The translations under genes and the position numbers were made by a program. Positions 38,726-50,400 of a DNA stretch of 64,000 nt are shown one piece after another (positions within the stretch are counted from its first letter, which is position 1; the number at the start of each line of letters is the position of its first letter). The DNA comes from Entoloma clypeatum. Its lineage: Eukaryota > Basidiomycota > Agaricomycetes > Agaricales > Entolomataceae. The stretch spans positions 1,240,001 through 1,304,000 of the forward strand of contig OY751486.1 in the NCBI GenBank assembly GCA_963565915.1, read 5' to 3'. The notes below the pieces were generated by a model. That model was not told the origin of the DNA. It saw nothing but the letters and a program-made list of their open reading frames with translations, and made no database searches.

Positions 38726-40343
38726 CAGTGCCTCACAAAACTGATTCAATGTTTGTTGCTTTTTGAATACCTTCAAGATAACTCTGCAAAGAATACCAAT
38801 TGAATTGAATCTTTGGTATACAATTGAAAGCCCTACTTCAGGGCTTTCAGAATATAAAGAAATCATATGATTTAGATCAGGATCCATGGAGATATGATTA
38901 AATTAAATCAGCAACTCATTGAATCAGTTTTGTGAGTACCTATGGCAATTATCAGAATCAAATGCTTCACTGGTTGTATGGTAACCAGTTGTCATGACTT
39001 ACTGATGGAACTTGAATAGAACCCTGATGGGTTGTCAAGGAAAGTTGTATAAGAAGAATCCAACCTCAACAGCCTCCATAATTAATCATGCACCCTATCT
39101 CCTCTTCCCACAAGGAAAACATTCTTTCTCTGGCCTCCAATGGTCACTCCACTCGTCATATTGCCTCTAACCTGGGTGTCAGCCAACCAACTGTCTCCAG
39201 GTGCTTCAGAATCTTCTTCCTCATTGCAATCTCTCTTCTGGTGGTCGTCCATCCAAGCTTTCTCCCACCAACACACAAAACATACTTTCACAAATCACCT
39301 CAGGGAGAGCCTCCAATGCTGTGCAGGCTACCAAACACATCAACACTGTCATCTCCAATCCTGTCTCCCCAGAAACTGTGAGAAGGGTTCTCAGAAAACA
39401 TGAATTCAAGGCTGTAACAAAGAAGAAAAAACCTTCCTTAAAGGCCATACATCGGAAGAGGCGGTTGGCATTTGCTATGAAGCACAGGGAATGGACAGTG
39501 GAGGACTGGAAGAGGGTCATTTGGTCAGATGAGACCCAAATCAACAGGTTTGGGTCAGATGGCAAGAAATGGGTCTGGAAAAAGAAGGGTGAGGGGCTTA
39601 TTGAAAGAGAGGTTCAGGGCACAGTCAAGTTTGGGGGAGGAAATATTATGGTTTGGGGTTGTATGGGTTGGAAAGGTGTGGGGAGACTTGCAGAGGTTGA
39701 GGGGAGGATGGATGCTGATCAGTATGTGTCCATTTTGGAGGACAATTTGCTGCCCAGCATGGAGGAGAGTGGAATCTCTGAAGAGGAGATCATTTTTCAG
39801 CAGGACAATGACCCCAAGCACACCTCCAAGAAGGCCAAAAAATGGATGGACAGCAAGAATATTGCTCTGCTGGATTGGCCTGCACAGTCCCCAGACCTCA
39901 ATCCTATTGAACACCTCTGGGTTCATATTAAAAGGAAGTTGAATGAATATCCAACACCACCCAAGGGAGTCTGGGAGATTTGGGACAGAGCAGCAGAGGT
40001 GTGGAATAATATAGAGCCAGAAGTGTGTCAAAACCTGATAGAAAGTATGCCAAGAAGGGTAGAGGCAGTAATCAAAGCTAAGGGGGGTAATACCAAGTAC
40101 TAAAGTATGAAATACTGTATTTATTGTACATACTCACAAAACTGATTCAATGAGTCCCTGGAGTAATTTGATCATATATTGATCATTTTTTATGGGAATT
40201 ACATAATTATTGCAGATTCCAAGAGTCCTGAAGCAGGGCTTTTAACCAGGTACCAATACCTTCTTTTGATTGGCATTATTTGCAAAGTTATTTTGAAGGT
40301 ATTCACAAAGTAGCAAACATTGAATCAGTTTTGTGAGGCACTG
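38726..40343 (+). mobile_element. Tc1/mariner DNA transposon
   Basis: A 1618-bp element with TA at both ends (38724-38725 and 40344-40345), termini CAGTGCCTCACAAAAC...GTTTTGTGAGGCACTG and inverted repeats of about 75-120 bp. It encodes a DD34E transposase. Each end region has an outer and an inner copy of CACAAAACTGATTCAATG in opposite orientation: 38734-38751, 38917-38934 (inverted), 40135-40152, and 40318-40335 (inverted). Confidence 0.95.
39088..40103 (+). pseudogene. Tc1-type transposase with one frameshift
   Basis: ATG 39088 starts the first helix-turn-helix (HIASNLGVSQPTVSR). Near 39195-39215 the reading must change frame to continue with GGRPSKLSP (the GRPR-like linker) and the second helix-turn-helix (SPETVRRVLRKHEFKA). 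The DDE domain is complete: WSDETQINRF, then QQDNDPKHTS, then NPIEHLW with 34 residues between the last Asp and Glu (DD34E), and the C-terminal LIESMPRRVEAVIKAKGG. Stop TAA 40101-40103. The enzyme would act in the nucleus on the terminal repeats. Only the single frameshift prevents a full-length product. Confidence 0.9.
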
Positions 40344-40345
40344 TA

Positions 40346-41579
40346 TGATATTATTGATGTTTTGGAGGGTCTGGGGCGTTCCCACAATGCCAAGAGATGT
40401 GACAACGTCGCGCGCTGCCTGCATCTCAGGGTACATTGATGGTTGATTAACCGGAGCACCTGTGAAGCATTGCGCAGACGTGTTTGTCATGCGATCGAGG
40501 AGTTCTCTCGCACCAGCAGTCATGATATGTTCAGCAGGACTAGATGTCAACCGCGATTTGAGAGGAGGACAACGATGGGGGTCAGTCGTTGGAGTAGAAG
40601 ATTGTTGGGGGGGAATGACGCGTCCCAGGCCTGTGACAGTGGTGAAGGGAGGTGTCGGCAGATTCATAGTCATTGCCGACGAGGCAACATGAGAGCAGCC
40701 GGCGGTGTCGCCTGCAGTGGCCTCTTGGGCGCGCTGGGCCTTTTTCCAACTCCGCGACCCTTCCTTTTTGGGTACGAATGGCTGCTTTTTGTTTTGATCA
40801 CCGGAATTGTTCGACGGTGTCTCCTTTGCCTTTCCTTTTCCTTTGTTCTGTTGATCAGGTTTGCCCGAATTCTGGTTTGACCCAGAAGCATCAGCAGGTC
40901 CCGGACCATTGTGCCAGCGGGGTTCCTGTCCTTTCCGCTTGACAGCGGAGATCTTGTTGGCAGCCGGAAGTTGTGCTTCGGCTTGTACGCGCATATGCTC
41001 CGCGGTTACAATCTCTTCAACATCTGTAAGTTTGAAAGTGTCTAACTTCCATTCTTTGGCCAGATGCGAACCAAGATGCTTCCACTTGGGAGGTAGATGG
41101 TGCACAGCAAGCATCCCTTGCAATTTAGGAGCGAAGGGGATCTTGTGCCCGTCAAGGCATGCCAAGAGATCACGGAATTTAGAAAATTCCAGACGGGGGT
41201 CACCACCAGTCAGGTGCCAATCGAGAGTCAAGGCGAAGTCCTTGAACATCTCGTCGGGGCCTTTGTTCTCAAAGAGAGTCTTCAGCTGATCCCAAACTTC
41301 TTTTGAAGTCTGGAATGCTGTAACCTCATGCTTTACAGACTCCACCAGAGATAAGACGATTGCGCCGTGCGCTTTCAAGTCTTTCTCCTTCCACTCGCGG
41401 AACTCCTTTCGTTGTTCAGACGTCGAAGCGGCTGTCAGGGAGGTTGGCTGTAACCAGTCCCCGGATACGAGCATCCAGGTCCCTTCAAACTGTAAAAACC
41501 CTGTCATCTTATCGCTCCACTCCTTCCAGTTAGAGCCGGTCATCTTGACGACAGCAGATTTGTAATCAAAAGAAGACAT
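40346..41579 (-). pseudogene. Copia-3 Gag fragment
   Basis: Minus-strand ORF from ATG 41579-41577 (MSSFDYKSAVVKMTGSNW). It has the UBN2/DUF4219-type Gag core of Copia elements: WKEWSDKMTGFLQFEGTW, VWDQLKTLFENKGPDEM, FSKFRDLLACLDGHKI and LTDVEEIVTAEHMRVQ, followed by a Lys/Gln/Ser-rich tail. The ORF is open for about 410 codons but is cut at the Tc1 element (40343). The sequence on the other side of Tc1 is KDZ transposase, so the rest of this Copia is absent. Confidence 0.82.
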
Positions 41580-41977
41580 GTTTTGATGCGAAGGGTGAGA
41601 GCGCAAAAGACTGGAAATAGAATGCATCAGTCACATGTCAAATTGCTGGATCTTAGATGAAACAGGGACACAGCAACATGTGTTTTACTCCACTAGGGTC
41701 CATCAGACCCCTATTCCACGTTTAACGTTGTACACAGAGTTAACTGGTAGACACATGTATGGAGGCGGATGGGCATCGCGATCATCGGGGTATTATTGCC
41801 CGGATCTGCTAGCTCATCGCGCTACACGATGATGTGGGATTAAACATCCACATAATCATTAATGTTGTATGTACAGATTGAGTTGCACTTGATCTATCGC
41901 GTTCGCGATGTAGCAGCATTGAGTCTACTAAGACTGCCAGCGACGAGCGCAATGGCGAGTCTCAGGGCTCAAAACCT

Positions 41978-42267
41978 GTTAGAACAGCATACGATCACAT
42001 CAACACTGGAGGTGATCACAGCGGATGCGTCGTCTTGCAGTCCTAGTATACTCTACGCTACGTGCTATGGATCGTGTATTCTACGATAGAGGGGGAACCT
42101 ACTACTAACCTTGAGAGGTGTTTGCAGGTGGGGGTTACTCGTTAAGAGTGTTATATTGCACAGAGAATAAGGACAGTCTTATATACTAGTCTACTTATTT
42201 GTACACTATTTGTACGTCATGGGGTTGAGCACATGGCGCGTCTAATGGAAGCAGAACTCATTCAACA
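41978..42267 (-). repeat. Candidate Copia-3 5' LTR
   Basis: On the plus strand it starts TGTTAGAACAGC and ends ATTCAACA, giving TG...CA ends in either orientation. On the minus strand the sequence just inside is GGTTTTGAGCCC, similar to GGTTATGGGCTT after the Copia-1 LTR. It lies upstream of Copia-3 gag in the right orientation. There is no second copy in the window, so the boundaries are uncertain. Confidence 0.35.
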
Positions 42268-42359
42268 GGCTTGTGGCAGGGGCATGGGAGCGCGCCTGGA
42301 CATTGCTCGGCGTTGCAAATGATGTGGTGGATGTGGGCCGATGGGCCCTGAATGTTGCT

Positions 42360-43150
42360 GATCAGAGCACTGCTTACCCGTTCTTGTATATTCCGCCATT
42401 CTCACACGTCCTGTGCCATTTCTCGCACGAGTCCCACCATTTCTCATGTGTCACGCCGGTCTTGCGCATCCTGCACCGTTGTTGTGTGTCCCGCGCCACC
42501 CTTTGCATACCCACCGTTCCTGCGTGTGCCCCGCCGTTCTCACATGTTTTGTCAGTGGTCTGACATGACGTGAAAGGCCTGGTGCTTACCTATATGTGGC
42601 CTCAGTGGCCTGTGTGTGACCAGAGGGAGGAGGAGGGAGGGAGGAGGGAGTGGAGGGAGGTGATGGGGGGAGGCAAGAAGTTGACATGGCGGGGCTGGGC
42701 AATTGATGTACGGTATACTCGGCAGGTTCCGGGCCAAGGCACCCGTGATAATTGATGAAACATCAGAACTTGCCGATCCAGCAACAGCTGAAAATCAAAA
42801 AATATCCAAAGTCCCCATCACATCTTCTTGCCTCCCCCCATCCCCTCCCTCCACTCCCTCCTCCCTCCCTCCTCCTCCCTGGATGCCTCCTCCCTCCAGC
42901 CACACGTGGGCCACTGAGGCCACATATAGGTAAGCACCAGGCCTTTCACATCATGTCAGACCACTGACGAAACACGCAAGAACGATGGGGCACACGCAGG
43001 AACGGCGGGTATGTGTGGCACCACAGGACACGTGACAACGGTGCAGGATGCGCAAGACCGGCGTGACATGCAAGAAATGGCGGGACACATGTGAGAATGG
43101 CGGGACACGCAAGAAACGGTGGGTGGCACACAAGAAACGGCACAGGACCC
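42360..43150. repeat. Foldback region with degenerate short repeats and polypurine arms
   Basis: Arms at about 42360-42690 and 42815-43150 are inverted copies. Shared blocks include GTCAGTGGTCTGACATGA, AAAGGCCTGGTGCTTACC, TATATGTGGCCTCAGTGGCC and a GGGAGGAGGGAGTGGAGGGA purine tract with its complement. The outer parts are made of many imperfect ~20-25 bp repeats around ACGCAAGAACGG/CCGTTCTTGCGT, which continue to about 43400. No gene. Confidence 0.75.
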
Positions 43151-43707
43151 ACGACAATGACGCAAAGAATGGCACAGAACACACGGGAATGGTGGGAGGC
43201 GCACGAGAAGCACTGGGGAGGTGAGAACGGCGGGACACACACAAGTAACGGTGCAGGACACATGAGAACAGGGCCACCCATGACAACGGTACATGACACA
43301 TGACAATGGCAGGATACGCGAACAACGGCGGCGGACATGCAAGAAACGGTGGTGGACACACAGGGAGACGTGCGAGAGCGGTGGAGATGCACCGACGCAA
43401 GGGAGGGATTATAATTCCTCCCTTGCATTGAATGATAATCTTTTGCACTACCTGAATTATAATGTTGTAAGGCCCTTACATTATATTATGATACATACAT
43501 TTTTATGGAGTCCCTTAAAATCATGTAATAAATTATCATACTGTTACAAGGACACCTCTTTGACTGATGAGTACCAACTCAAAAACACCAATGTATTACT
43601 TGAGGCAGGGTCTGTACATGACTGCTGCTTGAAAACACTTGGAGGTGTCTTGGAAGACTGAAGACTGAGGTAGATTTCTTGAATGCTTGGATATATGTCT
43701 TGAAAGG
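43151..43707. other. Degenerate repeat tail and unassigned sequence
   Basis: The ~20-25 bp degenerate repeats continue to about 43400. After that the sequence becomes AT-rich, with a small palindrome near 43428-43445, and no gene was seen. Confidence 0.5.
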
Positions 43708-44140
43708 TGTAAGGGCGACCTTACGATCCAAGACTCAAACTCAGATACTTGCAAGGGAGATCCGAAGTTTAGATTGAGCAGTCTGATAAGTAATACAACA
43801 CACACCTTGCAAGGGAGATCCGAAGAGAAAGTTCTAAGGATTCCCCTGCAAGCTAGCAAGATAAATAGTAAAATGAGATATGAAATAAGAGATAAAACGA
43901 GATGCATGAATGATGAGCAATGATTGGGAGTAGCGATGAAGGATGAATGGAAACAAGATGAATGATAGTACCTGTGATCTGACGTGCAGAGTAGCGGATG
44001 GGGGCGGAGTCATCGGATGCGGAGAGGCGGATAAGATGTCGGAGACAGCAGATACGATCGGAGGACGTCGGAGATGGTGGAATAGACAGGAAAGGAAGAA
44101 AGTAAAGGAAAAGTGAAAAGTGAAAGTGGTTGCCCTTACA
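43708..44140 (-). repeat. Solo LTR of Gypsy-A
   Basis: A 433-bp minus-orientation LTR (TGTAAGGGCGACC...GTTGCCCTTACA) with a perfect AAAGG target duplication (43703-43707 and 44141-44145). Confidence 0.96.
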
Positions 44141-44145
44141 AAAGG

Positions 44146-44837
44146 TGTCTTGGAATACTTGAGCATTGAAAGGGCCAAGACAGTGTCAAGAACAATGGAA
44201 TTCTTTTGGAAATCATGAACCCTTGAGAGCCTTGAGAGGTATCTTGAGAGTCTTGAATGCCTTGAACACCATCTTGACCGCTGACCATGCCATCAGACAC
44301 CAAATCATCATCATAAGCTTCATCACAGAAGTTAATGCTGACAACAATGGTAATAGATAGGTATCTGCGTCCATAGGTGTGATGAACAGCGGTCCAGAAC
44401 CACTGGTGCACACTAGGATGCATAACCATGACAGCAGAAGCATGTGCAGTCACCAAAAAAGCGATGCACAAGGCCACTGGGGCCCATAACCTATTGAAGC
44501 ACATCATGATCAGCACTGTGCTAAAGCACAAGTGCAATACAATGAGTGCAGAGGTTGTAGAGTACATACTAAAGGCTATTATACTAGATGGTATGACTTA
44601 CAAGGTGAACAACTTCTGGGGTGAAATCATTATATTCTCAGACAGAATGTGGGCTCCTTATATACTACAAGGAGCGTGACATTACTGTGATGTGACTACC
44701 TTTCCTAATATGTTGTATCCTTTGTACTACTATATATATCATATACTTTGATACTACCATATATAGATATTGTTTGTTCAACACCTGTGCATATGGCTTT
44801 GTGCGGAAGACTTTTGAAGGCAACTTTCATAGCTCCA
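44146..44837. other. No gene assigned
   Basis: A minus-strand frame (44567 down to about 44140) has a hydrophobic N-terminal part, but its C-terminal half is low-complexity TTGAGAGCCTTGAG-type repeats running into the solo LTR. I do not accept it as a gene. Confidence 0.4.
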
Positions 44838-45755
44838 CACAGGTGCGTTGGACCAATGTTCCTCTCGGAAACATTGTGAACAAATGATAATCTAATATAG
44901 TATTTTTTAAGTTGGTAAGTGATGTGACCATTGATTGGAAACATGTTATATAAGCACAAGCTCAGCCATCAATGTTTTCACGAGACAAATCTTATGGAAA
45001 TATTGAATAAAGTTATGATTTTTCATACAAGATTCCCATGAAACACATAGGGATAACATTCTGCATAAGATCTGTTTGTTTATTCTTTTTTTGTTCAAGG
45101 TTTGATTGCATATGTGCTCGATGAATACACACCGATCAAAGACTTTATGTTTTCTCCATGTTCTCGCCACATACATAAAGGCCCCATGGACAAAGAACAC
45201 TAAATATAAACTTGCAATGAGCACAATATTGACTTATTGATCACATCAGAGTTATATAATAAATGTGCCCATTGTGTTCGTCAGAAAAACAGGAACACAA
45301 GTAGAACATTAATTATCTCAAGTGGAACATTGATTATATAACCTTTGTGTGAGGAACAGTTCTATACTAGGCTCACTGTGACTTTATATTTAGTGTTATT
45401 TGCCTATGAGACCTTTGTGTACGTGGCGAGAACATGGAGAAAACATAAAGACATTGATCGGTGTGTATTCATCGAGCACACATGCAATCAAACCTTGAAC
45501 AAAAAAAGAATAAACAAACAGATCTTATGCAGAATGTTATCCCTATGTGTTTCATGGGAATCTTGTATGAAAAATCATAACTTTATTCAATATTTCCATA
45601 AGATTTGTCTCGTGAAAACACCGACGGCTGAGCTTGTGCTTATATAACATGTTTCCAATCAATGGTCACATCATTTACCAACTTAAAAAATACTATATTC
45701 GATTATCATTTGTTCACAATGTTTCTGAGAGGGACATTGGGCCGACGCACCTGTG
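44838..45755. mobile_element. Palindromic (foldback) element of 918 bp
   Basis: Inverted arms of about 375 bp (44838-45215 and 45380-45755), more than 90% identical by eye, with ends CACAGGTGCG...CGCACCTGTG and a ~165-bp centre. Shared blocks include AACATGTTATATAAGCACAAG and CATGAAACACATAGGGATAAC. It holds no transposase. A target duplication could not be fixed with confidence. The flanks belong to a minus-strand gene remnant on the right side. Confidence 0.82.
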
Positions 45756-46507
45756 CCAGGAAGTTGAGAGGAGGGTGAGTGATCATTGCTGAGGTGTCAG
45801 GCTTGAATTTGAGGAGGCGAGTGCAGGAGTCCAAAATGCCACAGTCAGTTGTACTTGCAAAGCAATTGGTGGGAAAGACGAGACCAAGCTCAGGATTCTC
45901 ATGGGCAAACTGGTTAACAATGGCGGGTGCTATGCCATGAGCAGTGGAGATCATCCAGGACCAGCCTTGCACCATCTGCTTCATGAACTATGAAGGTAAA
46001 CAATATTGTAATGTATCGACAGGCTTTGACGTACTGTTTCTTTAAACATTGTCAAGTGTTCAACATTGCTGTGCATGAACCTGGGGACAGTACTATAGAG
46101 TTCATAAATCAGGTGGTGTGCCATCGCCTTGTCGGATTGATAGCGCTCTTCAACCAGAACAGGAAGGGGGCATGGCTGAATGAAGGCAGATGCCCCGAGC
46201 CACAATGCCCTAGTCATTGTATAATCTTTGGCAGCTTTGGCCAGCAGATTGCGACTCTGGCTGTTCTCAGCATCCAAGCTAGATGGTGTTGTCGGCACCT
46301 GCGCTGCAGCTTCCAGGGTCGTGTTTCGAATACAGAGATCACATATTGTGACACTTGAAGCCTCGAGAGCTGTTTGACACAACTTCAAAGCCTGTTGGAT
46401 GAGCAATGAGTAAATGTTTGAAATGAGAAGACAATAAAATTTAACATACATTGGCGAGCGAGAGCAGCGGCAGCCATAGCAAGTGCATCTTTGGGAGTCA
46501 AGGCCAT
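45756..46507 (-). pseudogene. Spliced gene remnant of unknown function
   Basis: ATG 46507-46505 (MALTPKDALAMAAAAL), an intron-like gap (46449-46392, GTATGT...CAACAG), then ALKLCQTALEASSVTICDL, LLAKAAKDYTMTRALW, a second short gap near 46000, and MKQMVQGWSWMISTAHGIA to FLAQ. The first splice junction is one base out of frame as written, and the right-hand palindromic element cuts the gene at 45755. I do not recognise the family. Confidence 0.35.
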
Positions 46508-49189
46508 GTTGATAGTACAAAGACAGAGTGTTAAGTGGTGCGGAGAAGAGCTGCTCAAAGCATTGCAGGTTCAAATACCTTGTGACGGTGACCTTAGATA
46601 TATCCGGAACTCAAGTGATGGTGGGCAGGTCATGGTTCGGGGTGTGGTCAAGCGGAAATTCTCATTACATACAAATAGCCATTTACATGTTAGGACCCTG
46701 TTTAATGTTGGCTGACCAAGGTTGATGGTTGGACAATGTTATTGAGCTGTAGGCATCAGTGCATTGTCTTTAGCTGGAACAATAGAAGCAAGGGATACTG
46801 TTGGATTGATTGAAACCACCCAGGATAAGTATGAACTGAAAGAATAGCCTATATAAATCGTCGAACAGTTGATATTTAATATACTCACCATTGAGAACAG
46901 AAAGAGAGCTTCATTACAGGATATTTGCTATAAACAATAGCAGCCAGACATTCATATCCGCGCCTTGAATTCCTTTTGGCTACGAAAATGGATATTTGAT
47001 GATGTGTTTTACCCCATAGCTAGGATAATGGAGGGCAGAGACAGAGATGTACGAAAACATATGAATTTGAGGATGATGTTAACATTACATACCACATTCA
47101 CCGGTAGGATTGTCTGATAGGCATCTCACACATATGAACACTAGGGCTTAAACAAGCAAACCAGCAGGTGCAAAATTGGCATACCGCACCTGCACCTGTG
47201 AAACCCATGTGGGTGCGGGTATCAATCATGGTGTTAAATGAAAACCATGGGTCTGGACACTATGGTATTACCATGCGGGTTTGTGACAGTGAGATGACGG
47301 GGCCAGGCCAGACAAGCTCCACTGCTGATTAGTCGGTTGTGGGAACACGTCAATTGATGGCTCAGTGCGGTGGACCAACTAAACAACAGTCAACAGGCTC
47401 TAGATTGGTGGCTCCGGTCATGGATATCGGAAATGCAATGGGCTGTGGGGTGGGGTGACAATCATTGATCGGTGGCAATGTTGAGGTGCGGGGAAGCTGG
47501 TTGGAGAAGCTGGTTTGTTGTGACAGATTATTGAGGCGGCATGGGAGTGGGACGGGCTAGGCATAGGGGAGAACGGAGGCATCATGGATGTTGTCACAGG
47601 CGTTGATAGGCACAATGAGGGGCTGGTTTTGGGGAGCCGGGATGTGCATGGTGGGGACTGTAAGTAGATCAGATTCCATTAGTAAACTCTGCATAACAAT
47701 AGGACGGGGGACATATCTGGGTTCTTGGTATGTTGCACAAAGATGTCATTGATGGAGCTGTTGAGAATCGGCATCACCTCATTGCACCTAAACTAAAGGG
47801 GGAACATGTCAGTATGATAGCATATACAAAGGTGTATATGCACCTCTGTGTGTTCAATGATGGCCCTCCATGGCCCATCCCAATCATCCCCTACCCTCAT
47901 TTTCCCCCCGTCATGCTTGTCATGGATTTTGATGACAGCCTGGAAGTCGGCGGCGAATGCTGCACAGTCCTGGAGGGCCGGCTGGTACTAGTTCATGTCG
48001 AGAATTGATGCGCCCAATGTCACAGTGACACCATGTTACAGAAAGTAATAATGTCAATCCGGATGGCTTTGGATGATAGAAAGAATCAGCTGGCGAACAT
48101 ACCTGATTGTAGACTCAACGAGAAGGGGGGACCATGGAGGGATGTGGTGGTGGTAGGCGGGAGAGAGAGGTGATCGTATACAAGATCAACAATCAACCAA
48201 ATGTGCAACGCGCTCACATGTGACCTTGTTGATCTCTCCACATGCCTCAAGATCGCGAGACCCCACTGGATGTGACATGGTATGATGACACCACCAATGT
48301 ACATCAACTTCCAATCCTTTTCACTTCTAAGTACTAACAATTTCGTCTGCATACAGTTTTACATAGAGTATCCATCCCACCCCCCTCTATCACAAGCCGC
48401 CTCCTCCCACATGCCATTTCACTCTCCCGTCACCTGCCATGGCTTTAGGCTCAGGGAATCCAAGTATGTCCACTCCCAGTTCATCATCCATACTTTAGAT
48501 TGCATTCAATTTACTTCTGGGTACTACTGATGCAGGTTCTGCCCGTCACTGCCTGCCTGCATTCCACATCGCTCGCCTGCCCCCTGCTGTACCCCCTCGT
48601 CCATGCCCACCCTCAAACCTCCCAGTGTTTATGCCCATGGCTTGTCACAACCCAGCCGGATTGGGGGCATATTGACAGGCATCACAGCATATCACGATGA
48701 TCATTGAAGGTGACAACAATGACACCTATTCGGAAAAATGAAGGTGTCCTGAGATCCCCTGAATGTGGAGAATCTAAAGGTGAAATAAAAGATTTTGGTC
48801 AAATTTTCAATCTATTTTGCTCATATTCAGCTTATTAGATTCTTGAACTTGATTTGAATGGTCTGATGAGGTTTACATACAATATTTCAATGGTATACAT
48901 ACAGTACATGTAGATTAAAGTGGTTGTGGAAAGGGGCAAGGAAGAAAACATGGCTTTTGGTGTTTGAGAAAACTTGTGATGCACGGTTGCATCATGATTT
49001 TGCCTGTGTTTTGTTGTCTCATTTCAGAATACAGATTTTCTATCATACATAGCCAACTGTATATATACTTTTTATGAGTTCATAGGCATCTATCCAACAG
49101 TTAACAAGCATATTTGAGGCTGATAGAGCGGGGAATGAAGGAAGCATGATTTAGTCACCAACACTGTCATTGTTATGCACATGCCAATC
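46508..49189. other. No gene seen
   Basis: Unique-looking sequence with only short, low-complexity frames on both strands. Small palindromes occur around 47165-47225 (GCACCTGCACCTG/CAGGTGC type). No transposon motif was recognised. Confidence 0.4.
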
Positions 49190-49545
49190 TGAGATGTATT
49201 TTGGACGAAGTCTTATCTCCAGTCTTCCAGATGACATGGATTCTCTTGGAATCTTCTGTATTGAGTAGATGTACATCCGATACACCTGTACAACCATCTA
49301 TAGATTTATTGACCATAAGATATTAATGCCAGATGATGAAGAGATATTTTTGATGTGCAACCTGTCTCCTGATTCTTAACACTTGATCTATACATTGTAC
49401 ACCATTTACTATTGATGTGTTGAGGCCTACTCATACTAGAGAATAGCCCTATATAGGTGTCCTGATGCTTGTTAGTGGGGGGAAGGCCCATTTTGCCAAT
49501 GGCCTGTTGACAGTGTGTCACCATCTGTGAGTTTTTGCTCGACAT
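49190..49545. repeat. Degenerate copy of the inner foldback arm
   Basis: Matches the right inner arm of the 34-kb hairpin (34553-34850): TGGATTC...CTTGGAATCTT, TATTTATTGACCATAAGATA, and TTTTTGATGTGCAACCTGTC, down to the block resembling AGAATAGGCCTAAATAGGTG. The implied peptides also align (GCTSKISLHHLALIS versus RCTSKIHIPQLALVS). This shows the foldback family exists in more than one place. Confidence 0.65.
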
Positions 49546-49593
49546 TCATCATCTGTCATTCATGGTTTCTCTTGGCTGGTGGGACTTCACTTT

Positions 49594-50400
49594 CCTGTGA
49601 ATGTGTCAGAAGATAGGCCGGTCCATCAGAATTATAGGTGCTGGTTATGGTGCCAGTCAATGTCTGGTGGGTCGGCTTCAAAACAAGCCCTGGGGCATTC
49701 AAATCCATGCACGGGTCACTGAGATATACCCGATAGCTTATTGACTGGCACTTTTGTATCGCCGGATGTGCCGATGAATGTGCCAGAAAATGTGCCGGTC
49801 CATCAAAATTGTAGGTGCCGGTCATGGTGCCGGTCAGTGTCCAGTGGACCGGCTTTAAAACAAGCCCTGGCTCATCCAAATCCATGCACGGGGCACTGAG
49901 ATATACCCACAATATTATTGACCGGCACTTTTCTGTCACTCAATGTGCCGATGAATGTGCCAGAAAATGTGCCGGTCCATTGGAATTGTAGGTGCCAGTC
50001 ATGATGCCGGAATATTACTGACTGGCACTTGTGTGTCGCCGGATGTGCCGATGAATGTGTGTCGCCGGATGTGCCGATGAATGTGCCAGAAAATGTGCCA
50101 GTCCATCAAAATTGTAGATGCCGGTCATGGTTCCGGTCAATGTCCGGTGGACCGGCTTTGAAACAAGCCCTGGGTCATCCAAATCCATGCATGGGCCACT
50201 GAGATATACCCACAATATTATTGACCGGCATTTTTGTCCTGCCTGATGTGCCGATGAATCTGTCAGAAAATGTGCCAGTCCCTCGAAATTGTAGATGCCG
50301 GTCATAGTGCCGGTCAATGCCCGGTGGACCGGCTTCGAAACAAGCCCTGGGTCATTTAAATCCATGCACAGGTCACTGAGATATAGCTAATATATTATTG
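49594..50400. repeat. Tandem repeat array, period about 175-180 bp
   Basis: Unit starts near 49594, 49771, 49951 (a shortened unit of ~130 bp), 50080 and 50254, each with GATGAATGTGCCAGAAAATG, AAACAAGCCCTGG, AAATCCATGCA, GCACTGAGATATA and ATTATTGACCGGCA. Minus-strand frames through the units give a repeating peptide (MDLDDPGLVSKPVHR...), but there are no start or stop signals consistent with a gene. The units are rich in CCGG. Confidence 0.85.

Noticed and set aside
47418..48008. Short frames at 47.4-48.0 kb as genes
   Set aside because: Low-complexity Pro/Ser/His composition, no introns that extend them, no recognisable domain.
49594..50400. Possible CRISPR-like array
   Set aside because: The units are ~177 bp with no short repeat/spacer alternation, the genome is eukaryotic, and no cas genes are present. 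It is an ordinary tandem repeat.
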